Below are positions 10,279 through 19,344 of a stretch of 64,000 nt of DNA, piece after piece. Each line of letters starts with the position of its first letter. Position 1 is the stretch's first letter. The stretch comes from Cercophora sp. LCS_1 (lineage: Eukaryota; Ascomycota; Sordariomycetes; Sordariales; Lasiosphaeriaceae): NCBI GenBank assembly GCA_036250225.1, contig JAPZLL010000028.1, forward strand, positions 1 to 64,000, given 5' to 3'. A program made the translations under genes and the position numbers. The notes under the pieces were generated by a model. That model ran no database searches and was not told the origin of the DNA. It worked only from the letters and a program-made list of their open reading frames with translations.

Positions 10279-12255
10279 ATGACGCCTCCACTGAGTCCGT
10301 CGGGTACATCCAACGGGCGAGTCCCCCACTCGCCCAAACGCATCATCATATGCTGCGATGGCACATGGATGGACTCGCTCGGAAAAAAGAGGCACGTACT
10401 TTCTCTCAATCTCACCCTCACCCTCACCCTCACCCTCATCCTCATCTCACGACCCCTGCCATCTGACGCATCTCACCACCTCATTTCAAAACACCGCCAT
10501 CATACTGACAAGCCCAGCTTCGAACCCCCCTCAAACGTAACCCGCATCTCCCGCGGCATCTGCCGCACCTGCTCCTCCGGCCGCCACCAAATCATCAACT
10601 ACTTCGCCGGCGTCGGCACGACCAACACGCTCGACCAATTCACCGGCGGCGCCTTCGGCATGGGTCTCGACAGCGACATCCGCGAAGTTTACAACTTCAT
10701 CTGCACCAACTACGTCTCGGGCGACGACATCATCCTGATTGGTTTTTCTCGGGGCGCATTCACAGCCCGTTCGGTGGCCGACATGATTGGGTCCATTGGC
10801 CTGTTGACGCCCGAAGGTCTGGACCGCTTCTACCGCATCTTTACGGATTACGAAAACATGGGGAACAAGACCCGGAGTGTTGACGATTTTTTGATTGATG
10901 GACTGGGAGAGTATAATAATTCCGAGGGCCAAGCCAAAGTGCGCTGGGAGGAGGCGCGCATGGCGACGTATAAAGCGGGGCTGAAAAGGATGGGGTATAC
11001 GCGGGATACGCTGGTGGACGGGACGACGCCGGTCACCATCAAGGCGCTGGGGGTGTGGGATACCGTGGGCACGCTGGGGATCCCGCCTGCGCCGGTGATT
11101 GGGGTGCGTGGGAGCGCCGATCAGTGGCGGTTTACGAACACGCAGATTTCGGGGCATGTTGAGAATGCGTTTCAGGCGCTGGGGCTGGATGAGCAGCGGT
11201 ACGCGTTTCGGCCGTCGTTGTGGGAGCGGTTACCGGGCAGTAGGACCAACTTGAAGCAGGTGTGGTTCCCGGGGACGCATGCGAATGTTGGCGGCGGGTG
11301 GTATGATCAGCAGCTGGCGGACATTTCGCTCGCGTGGATGTGTGATCAGTTGGCGACGGTGGGGGTGGAGTTTAATTTCGAGAGGATGACGGGTATGTTT
11401 CTCGAGGTGTTGCGGTTTTCCGCCGCGCATCCGTTTCCGTATGCGCCGGGGAAGAGTATACTGCCCAAGGGGGTGGCCAAGATTTTCAAGAAGGGAGGGC
11501 CGAAGCCGTGGGGTGTTGAAGGGGTGTTTAGGCATCCGTTTACGGCGCCCAAGAAGGACGACGCCGAGTGTGATGGGAATGATGTCCATCCTGAGGTCAA
11601 GGACGGTGATTATAAGGCGTTGTGGCAGTTTGCGAGGCCGTGGGGACTGGGTATGATGAGACAGCCGACGAGTGTTGTGCAGGCGTGGGCTGGGAAAACG
11701 GTGCGGCGGCCGGGGTTGGCGGTGCGGGTGGACGAGGAAACCAACGAGGACACCGGAGAACCGTTGCTGGGGACCAACGAGACTATACACAGCAGTGTGA
11801 GAGTTCGGTTGGCCGCAGGTGGCCTGGGACTGGATGACAAGGACACATGGGCCTGTGACAGTCTATTGGTGGGTGATGATGGATCACCGCTGTGGAGACT
11901 GGAAAAGGGTAGCGCGTTGAGTGACCGCGAGAGGGAGGTGTTGAGGGGTTACAGACCCAGGGAGGTGACGATCTTTGGGGGCGAGTATCCTGAGGAATGC
12001 ATGTATCCGGTCGGCGAGGATGATTGTGCCTGGAAGTGGGTGTGGACCGGGAAGACGACAGGACAGGGGCAGAGTCAGATACCCCAGGCAACCGTCCTTC
12101 CTGAGGAGCCGATGAAAGGTTTCTGGGAGCGATACTTGCTATCCCTGTTGGTGGGAGAAGCAGACGTGTGGAAGTACGCTTTCAGGGGTCTGCCGTTGAA
12201 CCCACAAGAGAACAAGACGAAGAGGGCGTCGATCTTGAGTTTCGGAAAGTCGTGA
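10279..12255 (+). CDS. DUF2235 alpha/beta-hydrolase (Tle1-phospholipase-like)
   Basis: The family motifs are in order: IICCDGTW near residue 25, a nucleophile elbow GFSRGAFTAR (10741-10770, GxSxG), ALGVWDTVGTLG near 11040-11075 and WFPGTHANVGGG near 11263-11301 supplying the catalytic His. DUF2235 proteins share the fold of bacterial type VI phospholipase effectors; fungal members are mostly uncharacterised, so lipase or esterase activity is inferred. The frame is open throughout, but 10396-10512 is probably an intron (GTACTT start, length 117, a multiple of three). It encodes a LTLTLTLT run from CACCCT repeats and separates CDGTW from the conserved PPSNVTRI. Spliced length would be about 619 residues. 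No signal peptide is visible. The C-terminal third, after about 11600, has no recognised domain. Confidence 0.82.
   Translation: MTPPLSPSGTSNGRVPHSPKRIIICCDGTWMDSLGKKRHVLSLNLTLTLTLTLILISRPLPSDASHHLISKHRHHTDKPSFEPPSNVTRISRGICRTCSSGRHQIINYFAGVGTTNTLDQFTGGAFGMGLDSDIREVYNFICTNYVSGDDIILIGFSRGAFTARSVADMIGSIGLLTPEGLDRFYRIFTDYENMGNKTRSVDDFLIDGLGEYNNSEGQAKVRWEEARMATYKAGLKRMGYTRDTLVDGTTPVTIKALGVWDTVGTLGIPPAPVIGVRGSADQWRFTNTQISGHVENAFQALGLDEQRYAFRPSLWERLPGSRTNLKQVWFPGTHANVGGGWYDQQLADISLAWMCDQLATVGVEFNFERMTGMFLEVLRFSAAHPFPYAPGKSILPKGVAKIFKKGGPKPWGVEGVFRHPFTAPKKDDAECDGNDVHPEVKDGDYKALWQFARPWGLGMMRQPTSVVQAWAGKTVRRPGLAVRVDEETNEDTGEPLLGTNETIHSSVRVRLAAGGLGLDDKDTWACDSLLVGDDGSPLWRLEKGSALSDREREVLRGYRPREVTIFGGEYPEECMYPVGEDDCAWKWVWTGKTTGQGQSQIPQATVLPEEPMKGFWERYLLSLLVGEADVWKYAFRGLPLNPQENKTKRASILSFGKS
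10411..10446 (+). repeat. CACCCT hexamer repeat inside probable intron
   Basis: About four to five tandem copies of CTCACC followed by CTCATC variants. It lies in the probable intron of the DUF2235 gene. It differs from the usual fungal telomere repeat (TTAGGG), so it is best read as a local microsatellite. Confidence 0.6.
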
Positions 12256-13167
12256 TGGTTAGAGAATTAGGGACAAGGCTCCTGGGCAATATCCCCGTAA
12301 AATCGGTCGAGTAATGCGAGATAAATGGCGAATTCGTGTCAATTGTAAACTAGAGAACTAAAGCGTAGTAACATGAGTCGTTTATGAAGCCGGAGTGGCT
12401 CATGATACCAATGCCTGGAATATCAAGTCCTTGCCACTGAATAAGCACTGGGCATTTCATGCGTTGGTTCGCAATAAAAATCACTACACGGAAATGAACT
12501 AATTAGCTAGGGAGGTAGTAGATATTGAATAGGATTTCACTGGCCTATCGGATTGTGCAATACTGTCAAAAGGAAGGAGGCCTCGGCTGGGCGAAGGAAG
12601 GGGCCCCTAGCAGCCAGTCAGCCCTGCTGACTGGAAGCCTGGCGCCAGTAAGCCAAAGCCACCACGGCTGCGTGGCCTGGATCCTACAGATGGATCTATA
12701 AGATACGGCTCTCTGGCAGAGCCAGAGAACCAGAAGACAGAATACAATCACGGTTTTCTACTTGAATAAGCAGTGCAGTGTTTCTGACAAATACCACCCT
12801 TGTAAACGATTGTTTTGGTTGATGATGTTTTGGTTGATGAAGCCACTTCGCCTGCGATTGAGAGTTTGATCTGCTGCGTTCCGTCACCTAGTTGAGTGCA
12901 CCCGCAAACGCCTCCGTTGTCTTTCGGGTAGTCGGTCCGGGACAAGGGTCTCTGCCGGTGTGGGCTCAAAGCCGGCTTCGGGTCGTCTGAGCGGGGTCGA
13001 AGTAGCACTGCCTCAATGCGGGTCAGTCGGCGCAGCACCCTCGGTCCCGGAATTGCGGCTGAGACAGGAAGGTCGATGATATATAGATTGAGCTCCCCAG
13101 ATCGAATGTCCTAGGACGGAATTGATCCGAAACCTATCGTCGTTCTTGCGACCGAGGAAAGCCCACA
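12256..13167. other. Intergenic region with a cluster of small hairpins
   Basis: No gene recognised. Between about 12590 and 12740 there are several perfect short inverted repeats: CCAGTCAG/CTGACTGG (12614-12634, 5-base loop), GCCAC/GTGGC and GGCTCT/AGAGCC. The rest is unremarkable and includes the upstream region of the HET gene. Confidence 0.45.
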
Positions 13168-15105
13168 ATGAGACTCATCAACACCAAGACCTTGCAGTTG
13201 CAAGAGTTCTGGGGGAACGACATCCCCAGATATGGCATCTTGTCGCACACCTGGGAGGACGGCGAGGTAACCTTTCAGCAGTTGACAACCCTCTCGCGGG
13301 AAGAAGTGTCCAAACTGAAGGGGTTCGCAAAGATCGAGAGGGTGTGCAAGCTGGCGCAGCGGTCCAAGATTGAGTGGGCTTGGGTCGACACATGCTGCAT
13401 CGATAAAAGCTCAAGCGCCGAGTTGACCGAAAGCATCAACTCGATGTTCAGGTGGTACGCAGAGTCTGCCGTTTGTTACGCATACCTGTCGGACTTGGAG
13501 GTCGATCTGAGGAAGAAGGACAGGGCCAGAGGCGGGAATCGGAAAAGCTGGGGCGGGGAGAAGGAAAAGGAGAAGGCAAAACAGAAGTGGAACGAGGAAA
13601 GCAATTGGAAAGAAGAGACAAAGAGCTGGAAAGAAGGGAAGGATAGTTGGAATGAAGGAGGGAAGAGCTGGGATAAGGATGCAAAGTCTCGAAACGAACA
13701 GAGCCGGGAAAGAAGCGAACGAAGGAAACCCGAAACGGATGATGAGAAGTCTGGCAGCGAACAGGTGAAATGGGAAGATGAGTCTGACGTCCAGACTGAA
13801 GTCGCAAAACAGTGGTCGGAGAAAGGGAGGCGTCAAGAGCTGGAGGTCAGAACGAAGCGGTCGGACGAAGGGAAGAGCGAAGCCGGTTCCTTTGCCTCCG
13901 AGCTTGACGACCAGCAAGTCGCAACCTTTGCCCGATGTCGTTGGTTCACCCGCGGATGGACCCTGCAGGAACTCATCGCACCCCGGCGTCTTGGGTTCTA
14001 TAACAAGTGGTGGGAGTTCCAGGGCGAAAAGGAAAAGATGACCGACGAACTGGCCAGGATCACCAAGATCAACAAGCGCGTGCTCAAAAATTCCGACTTG
14101 ATGTCCACGATATCTGTCGCGCAGCGCATGTCCTGGGCGGCCAACAGACAGACAACTAGGGCCGAAGACATTGCGTATTGTTTGCTCGGTATCTTTGGCG
14201 TCCAGATCCCCATGCTCTACGGCGAAGGCAGCAAGGCGTTCATCCGGCTCCAGGAAGAGATCATCAAAGAGTCCAACGACCTCAGCCTCTTTGCCTGGCA
14301 GACGAGGGCCAGGTCGCAAAAGCACTGGGGAATTCTCGCGCTGTCTCCCAAAGACTTTGCCGACTCCAGTGACATCGAGCTCTGGGACGACTCCATGTAC
14401 AACGACGAGTTCGTGGTGACCAGTAAGGGCTTGCGGGTAACGCCGGTGGCAGGTGGCGGGCTGCGAGCTGGGAAGGACTCGAGTGCGACGTACGTGTTCA
14501 ACTTGCAGTGCTACCGGCAGGGCTCTAATAAGGATTTGGGTATCTTTCTCCGGAAGCACGGGTGCGATGTCTACACCAGAGTTTTCCCCGACACGCTGTC
14601 CGAGGAGAGGGAGATTGGGAGCGAGCTGCCAGACACCAAGGGTCGCATGTTCTACGTCAGCAAGATTGTGTCGCCTGTCCTCTCAGTCGTGCTGGGCTCC
14701 AGCCACAGGAACTCCATCGATGTGTCGCAGGCCCTGTCTGATCTTCAGAGGGCGGGTTTCCTGCTGAAGAAAAAGGGGGGTGTTGAGCCGGCCGGGCACT
14801 GGGACGCGAAACGGCATATGTTCCTGACCCAGGGTATGAGGCAGTTCGACTCCCGGCTGAATTTTGAGTCCCCGGAGCAAGGCCACACGCCGCTGATGAT
14901 GGATTGCAACCTCCGGGAGGGAAAGCTGTCAGTGAGCTTCACGATCGAGACGTCGCCGGGAAAATTTGCGAGTGGGAGGGTGCTGCAGCAGCGGGATGCT
15001 GGGGGTCGCACCCCAGGGAGGGTGACAGATTGGTTGAAGGCGAGTGTCGAGCAGAGGGCTGTGAGCGGCCAGCCTGTGCATTATGTGACGGTCGAGGTGT
15101 TTTGA
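13168..15105 (+). CDS. HET-domain protein with charged Trp-heptad insert
   Basis: A 645-residue single-exon protein. HET domains trigger cell death in vegetative (heterokaryon) incompatibility. The N-terminus MRLINTKTLQLQEF, the GILSHTWEDGEVTF block (residues 23-36), WAWVDTCCIDKSSSAELTESI (70-90) and CRWFTRGWTLQELIAP (257-272) are the standard HET blocks, followed by the usual DIAYCLLGIFGVQIPMLYGEG stretch. Between YAYLSDLEVD and the third block, at residues about 112-245, lies a Lys/Glu/Trp-rich insert with Trp at 147, 154, 161 and 168. In ordinary HET proteins this gap is only a few residues to a few tens. The remaining C-terminal region (about 380-645) resembles the tail common in fungal HET proteins and has no repeats. 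A lower start is unlikely because the HET N-terminus begins exactly here. Confidence is high for the family; the partner or trigger is unknown. Confidence 0.9.
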   Translation: MRLINTKTLQLQEFWGNDIPRYGILSHTWEDGEVTFQQLTTLSREEVSKLKGFAKIERVCKLAQRSKIEWAWVDTCCIDKSSSAELTESINSMFRWYAESAVCYAYLSDLEVDLRKKDRARGGNRKSWGGEKEKEKAKQKWNEESNWKEETKSWKEGKDSWNEGGKSWDKDAKSRNEQSRERSERRKPETDDEKSGSEQVKWEDESDVQTEVAKQWSEKGRRQELEVRTKRSDEGKSEAGSFASELDDQQVATFARCRWFTRGWTLQELIAPRRLGFYNKWWEFQGEKEKMTDELARITKINKRVLKNSDLMSTISVAQRMSWAANRQTTRAEDIAYCLLGIFGVQIPMLYGEGSKAFIRLQEEIIKESNDLSLFAWQTRARSQKHWGILALSPKDFADSSDIELWDDSMYNDEFVVTSKGLRVTPVAGGGLRAGKDSSATYVFNLQCYRQGSNKDLGIFLRKHGCDVYTRVFPDTLSEEREIGSELPDTKGRMFYVSKIVSPVLSVVLGSSHRNSIDVSQALSDLQRAGFLLKKKGGVEPAGHWDAKRHMFLTQGMRQFDSRLNFESPEQGHTPLMMDCNLREGKLSVSFTIETSPGKFASGRVLQQRDAGGRTPGRVTDWLKASVEQRAVSGQPVHYVTVEVF

Positions 15106-15549
15106 ACGTGGCCGGGAAACACCATGGCTCTTTTCCCACCACTGGAGCGCTGCTGGTTTGGCATCGCGCCGCCGCTGCCGTTGCTTGGTGACGATATGCG
15201 CACCATCGAAAACAGCCAGAAATAACAGGATAAATAATGGTCCAGTAGATAGAACATCAGAGAGTCAGTCCTAAAAAGAACAAACTATCGTCGCCATATT
15301 TTTCGTGGCTGCGAGACTGACTGAACTTCTGACGGCATCATGCGTGGCCCGCAAGCTCTGTAGCACTGTGTGCTGCACAGTGCGCGCAGTGCAATGCGGT
15401 GAGGTGGGCTCCGCATGTGACTTCCCACCAAGTTCGCGCCAGCGCCAAGAGCGCGTCGCGGTTCTACCGCTCCCGTTCCAAACTCAAACGTTGGCGCCTC
15501 GAACCTCGTACAATCGACACCCTGTCGGCAGCGTCGATACGATGCCTCA
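15106..15549. other. Intergenic spacer
   Basis: No gene seen. It carries the 3' end of the HET gene and the leader of the next gene, with no clear TATA box. Confidence 0.45.
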
Positions 15550-18500
15550 ATGGCGCCTAAACAGACTACCTTCACCCTGGTCCCCAACCCGTTGGGCGTC
15601 CAGGGGCTCATCGATCGGAATCCCGATGACGTCGTTCCGAGCAAGCCGGCGATGACCTCGAAGCAGGCCCAGAAGCTGTACAAGAAAGCGAACCGAGTGC
15701 CCCGCGTCTCCAAGGAGGAGCAGAGGAGACTCGACCGGATTGAACAGGAGCGAATACGAAAGGAGCTCGAGAAGGACAAGCAAGCGAACAAAGCACGAAT
15801 TCTCCGAGAGAAGAAGAGAGCCAAGGAGCAAGCGGCGCTCGACGCGAGGAAGAAGAAGGGGCTACCGCTGGTCGATGTGCGTCCCAGCCAGGACACTCTT
15901 GCAAGATTCTTTCGAGGGAATGGACAGGGCAAGAAAAGAGACTCGGGCGGTCTCAAGGTCGACGAACAAAACAGCCGATCGGCGACCGAGGAGCCATCAG
16001 AATCCGAAACCCCTCCCCCACCTGAGAAACGGCCGCGTCCGAGCCAGCGAAGCTCCCAGAGGTCGATAACGGCAGAAGAGGCGCGATATGAGACAACAGC
16101 GCCCACTGCTGTGGTAGAGAGCCCTGCGCAGCGAGAGAGCGCTCGGTCGAGAGTCCAGACACCAAAACAGGCGGCAGATCTGACCACACATGTCATAGGA
16201 GATAGACACCAGGGCGCACGAGATATTGACATGAGGATGGAGGCATCGATCGCCCCAGAGCTATCTGTGGTACCAACTCCCAAAGGCTTTGTTACGGCCC
16301 CGGCCGCGGGCGCGGCGAAAGCGCAACCGGTCAACGACAAGCTGAACACAGAAGGGGAGTTGAGGCCGAAACCACTAGAGCCCACGGGGCTACCGAATGG
16401 GCGAGCGCCAAAGACCGCACCGCCTGCAACCGACGTACAGACATCAGCACAATTGATCACAGCAGTCCCTTCTGTGAGCGAGGGGACGGTGGGGGCCACT
16501 TCAATGCCGCCCACCAGCGAGACCGCCAAGGGCCCCCCAGACCCTGAGAAGCGAAGATCCCCTCGCATTCGTCGGTCTGCCAACCCCAATGCCAACATTA
16601 ACCCCCCACGGCAGCAATCTCCAGTCCCATCGACTCGTCTTTTGGTACAGAAAATCCCTCAAACGGCCTCTCCTGCTCAGTCAACCACAGCACAGTCCGC
16701 CGCAGCTCCGGCTGTTCCAGCACCCATTCCGAAGGCCCCTCTAAAGAGCGCTGCACCAGTCGCCGCGCCCAAACCTTACAAGCGGGATGCTATCCTGACT
16801 ACGCCTGCCGCTGCTTCTGTCGTTGATCCGGTGATCATCACCCCGGCTATTACACCCAAACCTCCATCCAGGCCCGTCAGCCGGCCTGATCCCAAACCCG
16901 CTCCGGCGCCCGCTCCGGTACCAACTCTGATGACCGTGCCCAAACCTCACAAACAGAATGCGTCCCTACCTCCTCCCACCGCTGCTCCTGTCAATGCTCC
17001 TGTCACCGCTCCGGTGGTCGCCGCCCCGGTTTTCGCACCGAAACCTGCCCCCAGGCCCGCTCCGGCCCCGCCTCCCATTGCTACGCAAAAACCTCACAGG
17101 CAGGATGCTATCCGGACTGCTGCTGCCGCTGCTCCTGCAGCTGCCCCGGCGGTCGTCAGGCGGGCTGTAACACCCAAACCACCCCCTAGGCCCGTCAATC
17201 GGCCTGATACCGGACCCGCTCAGGCGCGCGCCCCAATTGCTGCGTCAAAACCACCTATTGCCAAACCACTGATCAGGTCCAACGCCCAGCCTGCACCTAG
17301 GCCCATCCCGCCGCAAGCTCCCAAGCCGGTGCATGGTCCAATACGGCGCGTGCCTCCGAAATATTTACCCTCCCCCGCGACGCCTGGTGTCCGACCATCG
17401 GGGACAGCCAACAGGACCAATACATCAGTACCAAAGTTTCTCCCTAGAACCGGTCGACCACTAGCGAAACCGACCCCGCCAGTGCCGCTCTTCAACGGAG
17501 TAGCGGCCCCAACGAGCACGCAGCTATTTCTCGCGGCGCACATTGACGAGGTTCTGCCAACGCTGACGCAGGAGGCCCGAGAACTACAAGAAGCGAGCAC
17601 TCCCGTGCAACCGCCGACGGTCCCAAAGTTCAAGAAACCTCCAGTCCCTGCTTTTAATGCGAAGTCGGCGCCCCAACCAAGGCGCTTCATTCGGCAGCCC
17701 GCCGTAGCCAATCCTCCTCGCCCGCCACCAATATGCGACCTTGGCTTCCTGTCTACGCAGGACCTTACCTTATCCTCCCAGGACATCCGGGATGTTGAAC
17801 AGACGACCGAGACGCCGAGCAAGGTCACGAACCAGATCGGAGGAGGGCATCAGTTCATGCATTCCAACAAGAAGCCACAAGCGCAGTCCAACCTACCTCC
17901 CATTCGCAAGGATACAGCGGTGTCTGAGCTCCCGAGGCGAAACCAGGCTATGAGCACACCGCAAAGCCCGGCCTTGCCAACGAAACACGAGTTGGGCGGG
18001 TGCACCATGAAGGAGACTGGTGTACCAGCGCCGTCGACTCTTAGAACATCGTCACATCCCGTTGCATCCATCGATAGCCCGTCAGATAACCGGGGTAGAG
18101 CCCCGGTGATTTCCGACCCAAAGCCTGCCCCTCGCGCCGTCGGTGTTAAACAATCTCACGCCCCGGCAATGCCCACCAAGTCAAAGGCCCCAGAACCGTC
18201 ATCAGCACTGGCCCTGAAGGGTACACATCGACAGACGCAAGCCTCGGCGACACATGAGCCTTCGCTTCCAAAGTTGCCTGCACCGGGAAGCGCACCCGGA
18301 TCATCCACCGACTCGGAAGACAGGCCCCACTTCTTTGGGTCCAGTGGACTCGGTCTTACGATGATGTATGCCATGGCCGACAGCATCAAGACGGCTGAAG
18401 AGGAGGAGCGCAGGCGACAGGAAGAGAGGCTGAAGGAACTGGAGGCGCATAAAGAGAACAGGGCTCCGCAGTCATCGGAGAAGGATGCACATCACAGCAT

Positions 18501-18723
18501 GCGCACATCGCAACGTCGTGAACAGGTGGGAACTGCGACGATAGGTGTTGGGCGGAAGTGCGGCCAGCCACTTCGGCAGTCGCTCAACCATCTTGGACTG
18601 GGCAATATTGATGAGTCCACTGCCGACAAGCAGACCTTGCCCGACATTTCTACGCAGGAAACAGACTACGGGGATTTTGACATTGGTACGCAGGACCTCG
18701 GTGATCTCCGTCGGTATTTTTAA
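15550..18723 (+). CDS. Proline-rich nuclear-type protein with PIP-box and SQ/TQ motifs
   Basis: A 1057-residue single-exon protein that I cannot name. Residues about 52-104 form a highly charged, Lys/Arg/Glu-rich helix (coiled-coil-like and basic enough for nuclear import). It is followed at 114-121 by QDTLARFF, an exact match to the PCNA-interacting (PIP-box) pattern Q-x-x-L-x-x-F-F. The centre is disordered, rich in Pro/Ala, and includes three imperfect tandem units of about 50 residues in roughly 410-580, each beginning PKPYKRDAI, PKPHKQNAS or QKPHRQDAI. The C-terminal third has DLGFLSTQDLTLSSQDI and a final DISTQETDYGDFDIGTQDL; clustered SQ/TQ sites are typical substrates of ATM/ATR-type kinases. 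A short helix (EEEERRRQEERLKELEAHK) lies near 955-975. A role in replication or DNA-damage response is inference from motifs only. Confidence 0.75.
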   Translation: MAPKQTTFTLVPNPLGVQGLIDRNPDDVVPSKPAMTSKQAQKLYKKANRVPRVSKEEQRRLDRIEQERIRKELEKDKQANKARILREKKRAKEQAALDARKKKGLPLVDVRPSQDTLARFFRGNGQGKKRDSGGLKVDEQNSRSATEEPSESETPPPPEKRPRPSQRSSQRSITAEEARYETTAPTAVVESPAQRESARSRVQTPKQAADLTTHVIGDRHQGARDIDMRMEASIAPELSVVPTPKGFVTAPAAGAAKAQPVNDKLNTEGELRPKPLEPTGLPNGRAPKTAPPATDVQTSAQLITAVPSVSEGTVGATSMPPTSETAKGPPDPEKRRSPRIRRSANPNANINPPRQQSPVPSTRLLVQKIPQTASPAQSTTAQSAAAPAVPAPIPKAPLKSAAPVAAPKPYKRDAILTTPAAASVVDPVIITPAITPKPPSRPVSRPDPKPAPAPAPVPTLMTVPKPHKQNASLPPPTAAPVNAPVTAPVVAAPVFAPKPAPRPAPAPPPIATQKPHRQDAIRTAAAAAPAAAPAVVRRAVTPKPPPRPVNRPDTGPAQARAPIAASKPPIAKPLIRSNAQPAPRPIPPQAPKPVHGPIRRVPPKYLPSPATPGVRPSGTANRTNTSVPKFLPRTGRPLAKPTPPVPLFNGVAAPTSTQLFLAAHIDEVLPTLTQEARELQEASTPVQPPTVPKFKKPPVPAFNAKSAPQPRRFIRQPAVANPPRPPPICDLGFLSTQDLTLSSQDIRDVEQTTETPSKVTNQIGGGHQFMHSNKKPQAQSNLPPIRKDTAVSELPRRNQAMSTPQSPALPTKHELGGCTMKETGVPAPSTLRTSSHPVASIDSPSDNRGRAPVISDPKPAPRAVGVKQSHAPAMPTKSKAPEPSSALALKGTHRQTQASATHEPSLPKLPAPGSAPGSSTDSEDRPHFFGSSGLGLTMMYAMADSIKTAEEEERRRQEERLKELEAHKENRAPQSSEKDAHHSMRTSQRREQVGTATIGVGRKCGQPLRQSLNHLGLGNIDESTADKQTLPDISTQETDYGDFDIGTQDLGDLRRYF

Positions 18724-19344
18724 GGCATGAATATGGCAGCGGGTGGTGGGGTCGCCCTGACATGAATGCACGGATGATGTGTGCAGCAGTTCCCGGTGCC
18801 CGGTTCAGGACGTCATTGCAGCACTGCTGGGCGCAGACTGGATGCAGCGGACAAATAGCAGAATTGATGGATATTTGCCTTCCCCCCCTTTTGCGTGCCC
18901 GTTTCCAATGGCTGGGCTGGCGATGCTTGGCCAGGGGTCTGCCACGCCACCCATCCCAGTTTTGCCCACGTTTGCACGCTGGCGGCTTGGTTTGGGTCTC
19001 GATTGGGCAGAAATGATCTTGGCTGTCAGCCCCAGCTCAAATGCTTGTGCGTCGCATGTTTCCGGTGATAGGAGTCACCCGCCCCCGACCCCCCCCTCCA
19101 TCCGAATCCCAATTGCAGCAGTCACCGGGAGGCCTGTCTCATCCACCATCCCTCCCGCTGTGCGTGCGCTTGTGCTTGTGCTTGTGCGTGCTGCCTAAGC
19201 GGCTCAGGCAGATCAGTCATCGCGCCGGGGTGTGTCCCACCATCGCCCCCAACTCACTTTTGACGACACCTTTTCTTTCTTTTCTGCATCACTATCATCT
19301 CACCAACTCACTTTTTCGTGAGGCTCGTCGTGTCGGTCGCCAAA
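18724..19344 (+). other. Upstream region of caspase-like gene
   Basis: No gene seen. It includes a short CTTGTG micro-repeat (about 19168-19188) and pyrimidine-rich tracts just before the ATG at 19345, consistent with a promoter and leader. Confidence 0.4.

Noticed and set aside
10411..10446. Telomere-like CACCCT repeats
   Set aside because: The unit differs from CCCTAA/TTAGGG, only four to five copies exist, and they sit in a probable intron of an ordinary gene.
10531..11157. Long minus-strand open frame opposite the DUF2235 gene
   Set aside because: Arg/His/Pro-rich composition without motifs; it is the antisense shadow of a gene with clear catalytic motifs.
13411..14559. 382-codon minus-strand frame opposite the HET gene
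   Set aside because: It mirrors the repetitive HET insert and has no domain; the plus strand has all HET motifs.
15285..16598. 437-codon minus-strand frame opposite the PIP-box gene
   Set aside because: Low-complexity antisense of a GC-rich proline-rich gene; no ATG context or motif supports it.
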